A DNA stretch of 64,000 bases from NCBI GenBank assembly GCA_037349105.1, contig JAYJMM010000119.1:1313001-1377000 (forward strand), in the 5' to 3' direction. Below, one piece after another: positions 55,396-64,000 of the stretch; positions within the stretch are counted from its first letter, which is position 1, and each line of letters starts with the position of its first letter. The DNA is from Limnomonas spitsbergensis. Its lineage: Eukaryota; Chlorophyta; Chlorophyceae; Chlamydomonadales. The notes beneath the pieces are model-generated. The model ran no database searches and was not told the origin of the DNA. It worked only from the letters and a program-made list of their open reading frames with translations. The position numbers and the translations under genes are program-made.

Positions 55396-58300
55396 ATGTC
55401 CATTACTACAGCAGCGCATACCGCTGCCCTATCGCGATTCGGCCTCAGCGGTAGGCTTTGTCTCGTCACCGGCGGAACAAAGGGCATCGGGGCAGCGATC
55501 ATCGAGGAATACTGCAGCTTAGGCGCCAGGGTAATTAAAATAGTAAACAAGTTTCCCGAATATGGTGTTGATAGATCTGCTGTGTTCATGGGTGCGGTCT
55601 CTACTCCCATGTTCATGCATGCAAGATGCAGCCTTGCACCCATGCCCATGCAAGTATTACACCGTGCATCCCATCCCATGCCCTATCTATATATCCAATT
55701 CTATGCCCATGCAATGTCAGGCCTGGTATTCTTGAACATACAAACGCGAAATGCATCCAATTCCCTGTCAAGGCTGTGTGTCAATTGGACGAATCAGTAT
55801 TCCCGTGCTCATGCCAGATTCTGCATTGCACTCCTTCCTGTAAAAATAAAGATTCTGTTCAATCCCAGATCCAATCCACCATGCGAAGAGGGTTTGGGCT
55901 TGCGATCTTGTAGTACAATTGATTAAATATCTGGTTAGTGCCGTCCAACTGAACCTCTGCAAAACCGAATTAATTGTTCGGTTTCCGCTTTGGTTACGAC
56001 TTATACCGTGAGAGATACCGTGAGAGATTTAGCTTTCTCAGTAACCACTGAGAAATCTAAATCTATGGGCGTAATTCCTATACCATGCAAAAGTCAGCCT
56101 CTTAACTTCGCCAGCCACGCACACTTTGTTCCCATGCTCTTCTGAGGGCTGCTGAGTGCTGACGCCTGAGCTAGTAAGGCCATTGGGTGGAATATGTGGA
56201 TGCTACTAACGTATTTTGAATACCACTGAGTGCGTTAAAGCTGTAACGAGGACCGATTGTTACCTTCCGCGTCACCTGGCACCCTTACGGTCTTCAACCT
56301 GGCTTTGGAATCATCCAAGCAGTATCCGACTGCCTTCACTGCACCCGCCCATCGTCTTCAGGTGTTCACCTGCGCGCGTAGCGCAGACGACCTGGCCGTC
56401 AAGCTGCAGGAATGGAATGGGCGTGGCTTTGATGTCCAGGTGGGAGGAGCTTTTGTGTAGATTGCATAGACATGTAAATACATGCCACTATGCCAGTATA
56501 CCGGTACCGGCCATTCATAGATTTTGCCCTGGGGCGTTTCATTTTTGGGAATACAGTCCAAAAAACGGAAAGAATATTGTCACTCCTAAAGTGAGTGGGG
56601 AGCGAGCCCTCTGTACATGTCTCTGCTACCTGGAATCGGGCTGGTGCCTTTCTTACCTTCAAATTATGTTGTTTAAACGATGCCGGCTGTGATGCTGATT
56701 CGTTGCTGCCTGCCCTTAGTAGGGCTGTGTGGCTGACGTCTCTGAGAGGGGCCAGAGAGAGGAGCTCGTGACAAAAGTGAGTGAGGGGGGGGATAATACT
56801 TGTCGTTGCACGAAGTCATGCTCATTCATGCATGACACCATGCAATGACACGTTACTATACTGTGGTGTTTCTTTTGTAGTTTCTCAGGTCCAATTCGGC
56901 TGTGTTTCAGGACCATTCAGCTATATTTCAGCTATTTAGGTACAATTCAGTTGCATTTCAGCTGAAGATACCAGTGTTACTTATACCGTGTTTCAGGTAC
57001 AATTCAGCTATATCACGGCTTACTGCTGAGGGGGTCTGGTTCAGAAAGCCCTGCTGCTAAGGCCACATGCTGTGGTTCAGTCCGTATTTCGTCCCCATCG
57101 GCCCAGTGGTGGCTGCCTGGCTGCCGTACTTGAGAGGTGTATGTTGCTCCATTATTAGACCGATAGGTGAGCATGCCCGACGCTAATCAATCCAAAGAGT
57201 ATCCGCATTTCCCGCCAGTACAGGCAGCGCTCTTCACTGTTTGTTTTAGGGTGCTTCAACTAGACTAAAGCTACAACCCAGCCTACGGCTTTCAAGACTT
57301 CGTACAGCAAGCCCTAGTGTTTGGGCCACCGGTGGGAGGCCGGTCAAGGTTTGTGTCCCCAGGCGCAGTGGTGACCACCTGCCAGCCCTCCAAATCAAGA
57401 CACACACAAAAATGAACACGTATGCTTTTCCCTTCAGGGAGCAGCGTCGTTTCTCTGACTCCACATACCAAGGGAAGGAATGAGCAGCTTTCCCTCTTTC
57501 TTGATCATGCTGACATTGTCTCTTGCTTGTAACAACCACGCTTGTTCTCAGGTTGCAGCAACTTTTGGCGGGCAGCTGCACGTTCTGGGTGAGAGTCACT
57601 GTTGATTTCCGTGCATGACAGAAGAGCTTAGGAGGGCTGCTACGTGGCGACCACTGGTGGATTGGACTGGCCTTTGGCTGGTGGCCCAGGCAACAGGGCT
57701 TGATACACCAAACCCACTCATCCCGGGATTACTTTGTCTGAGGGATGTTTTTGCCTCCACCACTACATCTCGCCCGTTCCTTTCCTCTTGCATGTCGGCA
57801 GTGAACAACGTGGGAACCAACATTCGAAAGCCGACGGTTCAGTACACTGAACAGGTGGGTGGGTTCATGCATCTGGAACGGCTTAGGGTGGGTAGACACA
57901 GCTTTGACAGCCACAGGTTCTTGGAAGCATCAGAGAGGGCTTTTGAATGTGTGTGCAGGTGCTGTAGCAGAAACAGATGGGTGGCCTGGGGTGCATTGCA
58001 GCGTCCTAGTCATCATGATGTATAGATCTAGAAAGATCTTTCCTGCACTGTTTACCTCGTCCTTGAATGCTCCTGTCATATATGGTTCTTTAGTATTTAT
58101 CAGATTTCCACACCTGCTTTCCTTGCAGACGGTGGCTTGTTAGGGGTTAATAAGTTCTGCAATAATTTGTTGAAAACATTTGCTTGCAACATTATTTTCG
58201 GAGGTATAAATTCCATCACGTGACCCTGCCCTTGTCTCCGTCTCTCTCTTTCCCATCATGTGCACCCCTTTCACTGCCCCAATCTAACCACTGAAGGACT

Positions 58301-60763
58301 ACCAAAAGGTCATGTCAACCAACCTGGAGTCAGCATACCACCTCACGCAGCTCTGCCACCCGCTCCTGAAGGCGGGAGCAGGCGCAAGAGCGGGGACGGG
58401 AATGGATGCAGGGTCGGGAGCGGGAGCGACGGTGGAGGCGGCGGCAGAGGCTGGGACCATGGGCTCTGTGGTCCTCTTCAACTCTTCTGTTGCTGGTGGT
58501 CCAACAGCGATGTGGTGAGTGGTATGCTCTGCATGGCTGTTGCTTGCAAGGATATTGCTTGCATGGATGTTGCTCGCTTGGATTCTTTTGACATGGATGT
58601 TGCCCTCGTGGGTAATGCAGCTTTTGTGTAACCACAAACTTAAATCCTGTACTAGCCTTGCAAACTGTGAGCTTTTAACCCTAAACCCCCATCGAAACTG
58701 AAGGAGAGCTCTCCGTGAAATGTCTAACCTGGCACATTGTGCTATGTAAGCCGTGACCAAGGCTGAACTTTTTACCTTGAAATAGCCCATCAACCAACAC
58801 GGAAACCAGAGAACAACTCAACATTGAGATTACGTCTGTAGTACCTTCAGGTTGGGCACAGAAAACGCCATGATGAAGGCTGCGATGAGCCTTGAAACCC
58901 TGAGCTCTTAACGAACGTCCTTAACTGTAGACCCACACTAAATCCGTAACAAAGCTCGCCGTGAAACTTCAGGTCCGGCACCTTATACGCCATGACCAAG
59001 GCTGCGATGAACCAGCTGACGAAGAACCTCGCGTGTGAGTGGGCCCTGGACGGCATTCGGGTCAACTCGGTCGCACCGTGGTACACAGCCACGCCTCTTG
59101 CCAACCAGGTGTGCGGATGCATACGGTTATACTTGAACCACTGTTTCGGAAAGACAAATTGGAAGGTGGCCTGCGGTTACGTATGGCTCCAGGCTAAGGA
59201 AGGCTGCAACAGCATAAACAGGGTATTGAGGGCTATCAAGGCTCCAGCAGGTGTGCGGGTGGTTTCCTGGGCCCGGTCGCTCCACCGCCGAGCCTCACCA
59301 GAAAAGTGTGGGTCTGGTGGTGGGGACAGCCAGCAGGTGTAAGGGCGCTGAAGCAGTGAGGGCAGTCTAGGTGCTGGCCAGGAATAAAGCTGAGTTGGGA
59401 TTTCTACGCCAACTTCGGCAGTATATAAACATGAACAAATGCGTTGTGGCTTGTCATGGTTGAATCGAGCATCATATTTCTGCTGGAGCATGGATACCGC
59501 ATGCAGATCACGGCCCGAAAATCTACGGCAGGTACGGCCAACAGAGAATCAATATTTACAGACCTGATGTGTCATTATTGGTTGTGCAGGTGCTCCAGGA
59601 TGAGAAGCTGAAGGCGGAGGTTCTGGCTCACACACCCATGAAGAGGATCGGCCAGCCAAATGAGGTGGCAGGTAAACCCCCAAACGCCCATCACTAGACT
59701 TACCCCATCAGCCTCATGGATAGTGGATCATGAGCGCAGGTTGAAGTGCACAGAATTTTAGGTTTCTTGTCACTCAATGGGCAGTCGAAAGGCCTGAGAC
59801 ATGGGACATGAGCAATGATTGTTCTACAATATAGGTACATCGCGGCCTGGGCCCACTGTTGTTGTGACCGGGTGCAGCAAAGCCCTGCAAGTTGGAACTC
59901 GGGCCGCAAGTGGGTCCAAGTTTGGTCCCATCCAGTCTGGAAGTGGTGGCCTCCGGCTGTGGCCTGTAGGCAACAGTCTGGTGCAAACACTAAGAAGACT
60001 ACCGGGCGTGGAAACTCTCCTCAGCGACAAGGATTTTAGGTCCAAAGTAACCTAAAATAACATAAACCACCAGTATAACGCATACCTATGTACCACCAAT
60101 GCGATTTAAAAAACGGCTGCCTTACTCAACTTTATTGCCTCACGCGGAGGCAAAGAACGTGTAAGTTCTTTTGCCTTCGCGTGAGGCAATTAATTTGAGT
60201 TTACCGGTATTTTACCGCGGGGCCAGAAAGTAGTTTTTATTAAGCCACAGGGGCCATGAATAGTGACATGTTAATTCGCGAGGCCTCGTTAAAGGAAACT
60301 GGCACAGTGCTAGCGTGATTAGGCGTAGCAGCTGCAGGGATGGGTGGGAACGCATAGAGCATGGCGATAAGAGTACCGGTACCGACGTACCGAGGCGGGA
60401 AAGTGTGGGGAATTTGTACGGTGTCGGTACTCACAGGCCAATTTACCAGATTTTAATTATCAAGGTAGGCCACGCGTACTTGCAAATATTAATTGATTAG
60501 TAATAAACCGTGCTATTCCTCGCAAGCCAATTAACATTAAACAGTGCGAAGGCAAAGGATATCTACGGCAAATGCCGAGTTTTTGAACACAAATATGCAC
60601 TTCAAATACCTGAACCTGTTGGTAGCTGAACTCTGAACCTAGTGCATGCCTGCTTGCAACAGGTGTGATGGCCTTTTTGGCTGGGCCTGCAGCTTCATTT
60701 GTCACAGGACAGACGCTCGCAGTGGATGGGGGTTACTCGGTCATGGGGTTCTACCGGGCATGA
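55396..60763 (+). CDS. Short-chain dehydrogenase/reductase, tropinone-reductase-like, 297 aa
   Basis: Nine exons with matching phases: 55396-55530, 56362-56439, 56723-56776, 57552-57588, 57802-57854, 58297-58514, 58973-59108, 59590-59671, 60663-60763 (297 aa). The Rossmann cofactor motif is TGGTKGIG (residues 25-32). Then CARSADDL and [15 protein letters not shown] resemble the NADP-dependent class. [15 protein letters not shown] (residues 103-117) is the NNAG motif region and [20 protein letters not shown] is very close to plant tropinone reductases. Catalytic Ser is in NSSVAGG (182-183), with Tyr197 and Lys201 in YAMTK followed by [18 protein letters not shown]. The C-terminus ([18 protein letters not shown]) is standard. 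An Ala/Gly-rich insertion at residues 146-175 is unusual. It reduces a carbonyl with NADPH; the plant name does not imply tropane chemistry here. Introns hold R1 repeats and two decayed exon copies. Confidence 0.9.
56024..56064. repeat. Hairpin in the first SDR intron
   Basis: AGATTTAGCTTTCTCAGT and ACTGAGAAATCTAAATCT are near-perfect inverted arms around AACC. It is preceded by a short direct repeat of ATACCGTGAGAG. Confidence 0.7.
56930..57145 (+). repeat. R1 copy with repeated edge motif
   Basis: GGTACAATTCAGCTATATCA, GGTTCAGAAAGCCCTGCTGC, GGCCACATGC, CCCATCGGCCCAGTGGTGGC. Upstream (56890-56965) the edge motif TTCAGCTATATTTCAGCTAT is repeated several times. Confidence 0.72.
57250..57395 (+). 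repeat. R1 copy
   Basis: GGGTGCTTCAACTAGACTAA, CAGCCTACGGC, GGGCCACCGGTGGGAGGCCG and GTCAAGGTTTG; ends with GTGGTGACCACCTGCC. A partial copy follows at 57620-57705 (CTGGTGGCCCAGGCAACAGG). Confidence 0.68.
58676..58895 (+). pseudogene. Two decayed tandem copies of the 5' edge of the SDR YAMTK exon
   Basis: The intact edge reads CTTCAG|GTCCGGCACC ... CGCCATGACCAAGGCTGCGA. A first copy at 58830-58895 keeps CTTCAGGTTGGGCACAG and CGCCATGATGAAGGCTGCGA; a second at 58676-58772 keeps CCGTGAAATGTC and CCGTGACCAAGGCTGAAC but has lost its AG and carries stops. Confidence 0.75.
59815..59990 (+). repeat. R1 copy in an SDR intron
   Basis: TGTTCTACAATATAGGTACA, TCGCGGCCTGGGCC, GTGCAGCAAAGCCCTGC, CCAAGTTTGGTCCCATCCAG and AGTGGTGGCCTCC. 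Confidence 0.68.
60134..60190. repeat. Long hairpin, about 25-bp arms
   Basis: ATTGCCTCACGCGGAGGCAA + AGAAC pairs with GTTCTTTTGCCTTCGCGTGA + GGCAAT around a 6-base loop. Lies in the last SDR intron. Confidence 0.85.
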
Positions 60764-62019
60764 TTGAAGAGTAGGATGCGTATTGTCCGGGCACCTGTCC
60801 CATTGCTTCAAATCTGATGCCCTGTTGATTTTTTTAAAGCCACATATTGACGTTGTACAGGCTGGCTCGGTGCTCACTGGCATCTCTCTACTTTCATGGT
60901 GGTCAAAGCCTTCGTTGCGTTGGGTCCCTTTGTTGTCTCAAGTGTTTGGTGTACCAGGGTACCCAGTGTTCATTATTTTCCAACGCAACATACCATCTTT
61001 GGACGGCCTGCTGCCTCCGCTGTGCCATCGATTGGCAAACCGTGACCGGCGTATTTCACGACAAATTGCCCAATATCGGTTGCTATTAAGATGGTGGAAT
61101 ATTTAGGCGAATTGAAATATCATTCGCTTCAACATTGTAGTATGTTTCATGCATTATTTATCTGCTATACCCAAGCAGAGGCCTTGCTCTTTGATGCGCC
61201 ATCAGCCCAGCATTTTCTCGAGGAATATGTGTACAGGCAACAGGGAGCCTTGAAAACAGCCAAGCCTGGTAATCCCCACTTCACCCCTTAGTCCGAAAGC
61301 ATCCGATTATGAAACACGGCCTGTTACATGTGAATCCAGCCCACAGGCTCCCTAGCTGTTCATAGCACCTCATATGCATGACAAAACAAAGTTAATGACA
61401 AATCAGGGGCTCAAACCAGCCCAACAAGACTCAACAATTATTTGTAAATTACCGAAAATGGTCTGGCAACATTACACAACATGATTCATACAGATGAACA
61501 AATTAGATAAGAAGCAGGCCTCCTAAATTTCTCTTTCATCTCGCTCGTCACCCAATCCCCATGCCCACTGCAAACAACGGGGCAGGGAAGGCCTGAGCTT
61601 AAAGTCACAGCAACACGCTGGCTTGTCATGAAGAATATGGGACTCGCACGAAACCCTCACTAATACCATCTCATGCGAGTCCACTTTACCACTCAACTTC
61701 ACCCTAAACCCTGAACCAGGGAATGCACTGTAGTGCTCCAGCAGCCACCCCCATTATACAGCTCTGATCAGCCTGGCTGCCCGTACAAAAGTGCGGGAGG
61801 GGCGGAAACAAGCCAAGGAAATTATTCAACAACAGCATCAATTATTTGCATCTGCATGCCCCATCTAGGGCACTAGAGATGATTGACGACCTTTGTTGAC
61901 TGTGAGGCACTAGGTCATCGAGGTTTGGACTATCAGCCTGCCATGGGATGCCATGCTCTTGTCCCCTGCAGGGCTTTGCGCTCCATTTTTCTCTCCTTAT
62001 GTCAATGACGTTACACTCC
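60764..62019. other. Convergent intergenic region between SDR and glycoside-hydrolase genes
   Basis: No supported gene. An open frame at 61091-61291 (LFDAPSAQHFLEEYVYRQQG) looks protein-like but has no partner exon or family. The 3' ends of both flanking genes must lie here. Confidence 0.4.
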
Positions 62020-64000
62020 TCATGTGTTTCCCCCCCTGAGCTGCTTGGATGCCTGGGCCAGCAGGTCCACAGTATCCATACCTGCTGTGTACTTCCTCAG
62101 AGCAGTTACGTTGACCACGCTTTCGTTGTAGGGCATTGGACGCCAGGTTGCAGACGCCTGTGAACAGGAGCCGCACAGGTGCCAAACGTCTTTGCGTCAA
62201 ATGGGCTTTGAGATTTAGTGTCAGACAGGTATCGATTTAAAAACCCCGATTCAAACCCTCTTCACATCCTCGCAGCAACTAGCAACCCCCTCCAGCAAGG
62301 CAGCAATACCCCAGACACCCCCTCCATACAGCGGGGCAAAGCCTGACTGACGACGTTCGTAATCAGGAGGGACCAGGTAGTGCCAGCAAAGCGCACCAGC
62401 GCAGGGACACGGAGGACGGAAAACCACAAGCTCAATATGATGCAGAACAGGAATGGAAACACGGGATGAAAGGTCACGTCACATACCCTGATTTGATATT
62501 CGAAATATGAAAAATCTCATGGGAGGTACATATTTATGAGCTTGGATTGTGAGATTGAAACCCAGCAACGACTGGTCATGATGGCCGTCCTGCTGCAATT
62601 TATCCCATGACCCTGGTCGATGATTGAATCAATTACCTGTATCAAAAGTGAACGAAATTGTGCTTCCAGCGGGCTGGAATACTGGTACTCAACCAGACAC
62701 CAGTAGTCCAGACGCCAGAAAAGGCATCCATCTATCACTACACAAGTGGCTCCCCCCTTCAGCCACTACCAAATCTTCCGTTTCCCTGTTCTCAGCTGAC
62801 TCAGCAGTGGGCTCAGCAGGCGTAGGAGATCAGGATGGGAGGGGGGCACCTCAAGAGGCCCTGGCATCATACCCCGTGTACACATGCAGAAAACACCTAG
62901 ACCAAACCTGGACATTCAGTCAGAGATGTCCGACAAGCATAACTCACTTTTGCGGCGCAGTCTTCCCGCCACCAGCCTCGACGGAAGCCATCCAGCTCGT
63001 CCTGCTGAGCAAGTAGTGAACGCTTGCCCCCAGCCAGGCCGGCTTCTACCGGCTGTGCCGCTATGAACGCCTGGTCTGCTCCTGGCTGGTCGTACTCGGT
63101 GAGCAGTGGGCGGTACGTGCCCAAAATCTTCTCCATTGGGTAGGCAATAGGAGGGCCTGTGCTGGATAGAGTGCGCGGCCAGCGGTCGATTTTGATGTTG
63201 TATCTGGGCTCGGAATAAGGCGAGGGGTATGTAGGAGGTAGGGGGGGAGGCAAACAGTATGGAAAGTCATGGAAGAGGTATGGGGCAAGGTATGAGCAGA
63301 GTAAACAAAGGCCTTTGATCACACATCATGGTCTTTTGCTCACAAACAAGTTTTATTTGTGCACAACATGTAACGGCAGTTTGCTCTCACACAATACGCT
63401 GTTCATTTTCACATCATGGCTATCTATCGGCCTGCAGACAACGATATTCTGATCCTGAACCTGTGGATGAAGCATATGCCCCAAGGCAAATGTTTGCCAA
63501 GCATGATACTCCGAAAGTACTGGGAGTAAACAACAACCTTACGGAGGGGGATAACATTGGGAACCGGGTGCATTTGTCGTGAGCAGATTGTCCACACTGC
63601 TTTGTGAAGTCTTTAAACCAGCATGCAAAGCACCTGCTGGTAGAGACACGTGCCAGCCAGGTCAGCAGACCTCCAACGCTCTGGAGGCTGGAATCAGCTT
63701 CGGCATCACGCACACATGAATTCAGTTCTCCTTCATGGGGCTAAAGGGTGGAGGACACATCCCAGCTCCAGGCCATTGCCCATCAGGCCACGTCTGCACA
63801 GTTTATGCAGATAGAAGCAACTCAATTGGCTAATCAAGCCATCCAAGACCGCTTACGGCCATTCATGCTCAGCCGATTCTGCAGTCAATACGACCCACCC
63901 ATCTTGGTCGTCAGAATCGTTGTGGGCTGCCGTCCAGAACATGGCACCGGCCAGGGCACCGCCGGTCTCTGCAGAATACACCATAAGCTGCCGCACGACC
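62020..64000 (-). CDS. Glycoside hydrolase, GH5/endo-mannanase-like, C-terminal part (5' end outside window)
   Basis: Three exons in transcript order, 64000-63899 (continuing beyond the edge), 63203-62948 and 62157-62020, join in frame to a TGA. The first encodes MVYSAETGGALAGAMFWTAA followed by HNDSDDQDG, resembling the last beta strand of GH5 mannanases, where a G-FW motif is followed by an acidic loop. The next exon begins GYNIKIDRWPRTLSSTG and continues PMEKILGTYRPLLTEYD, as expected for the end of the barrel. A charged extension (LLAQQDELDGFRRGWWRED) and the last exon (ASATWRPMPYNESVVNVTAL, ending KQLRGGNT) have no recognised counterpart. Catalytic Glu residues would lie outside the window, so substrate and family remain tentative. 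Confidence 0.5.
62158..62947. other. Last intron of the glycoside-hydrolase gene
   Basis: No exon is required here for frame. A minus-strand ORF at 62262-62477 contains a hydrophobic stretch (FLFCIILSLWFSVL) but has no good acceptor and is not included. Confidence 0.4.

Noticed and set aside
62262..62477. Membrane-segment exon of the glycoside-hydrolase gene
   Set aside because: No good acceptor, and the flanking exons already join in phase 0.

Overview
The window is nuclear DNA of a eukaryote, most likely a core chlorophyte green alga of the Chlamydomonadales. Evidence: intron-rich genes with GT-AG junctions; an intronless, divergent H3/H4 pair whose 3' ends carry the GGTGTT-N4-AACACC histone stem-loop; a TGTAA poly(A) signal after the peroxidase gene; a long MYND-finger protein; many Gln/Ser/Gly-rich low-complexity stretches. 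About one gene per 6-7 kb, heavy repeat load and a base composition that looks near 50% GC would fit a Dunaliella-like genome better than Chlamydomonas, but I cannot settle the species. Exon models were built by eye from frame and splice-phase consistency.

Layout, left to right. 1-1351 (-): N-terminal part of a coiled-coil protein leaving the window. 1.35-6.3 kb: repeats (degenerate tandem array, a large inverted compound element, MITE-like palindrome, a TATA-type core promoter). 6.36-9.44 kb (+): secreted haem peroxidase with a Gly/Asn tail and Tyr at the proximal His position. 11.2-12.3 kb: H3(-)/H4(+). 16.07-17.99 kb (+): Ala/Pro-rich protein of unknown function. 21.5-23.1 and 27.7-29.8 kb (+): two tandem paralogues, the first interrupted by an early stop. 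32.6-40.2 kb (-): 8-exon coiled-coil protein. 41.1-45.5 kb (-): FtsJ/RrmJ-family RNA 2'-O-methyltransferase, head-to-head with 45.6-49.0 kb (+): MYND-finger protein. 50.4-50.6 kb (-): isolated FtsJ-like exon. 52.3-55.2 kb (-): secreted N-glycoprotein of unknown function. 55.4-60.8 kb (+): tropinone-reductase-like short-chain dehydrogenase in nine exons. 62.0-64.0 kb (-): C-terminal part of a GH5/mannanase-like glycoside hydrolase leaving the right edge.

The genes do not form one pathway; this is an ordinary gene-sparse stretch. The strongest unusual signals are: (1) a family of tiny insertions with one fixed end (...ATTG), variable truncation at the other end and 12-bp target-site duplications, one of them in a tandem array whose neighbouring units reveal the empty site; (2) decayed tandem copies of exon edges lying in the introns of three unrelated genes; (3) the peroxidase proximal-ligand change; (4) a dispersed ~170-bp repeat present in about 15 copies, mostly in introns of the right half. 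I saw no CRISPR array, no confident tRNA or rRNA and no bacterial-type operon.
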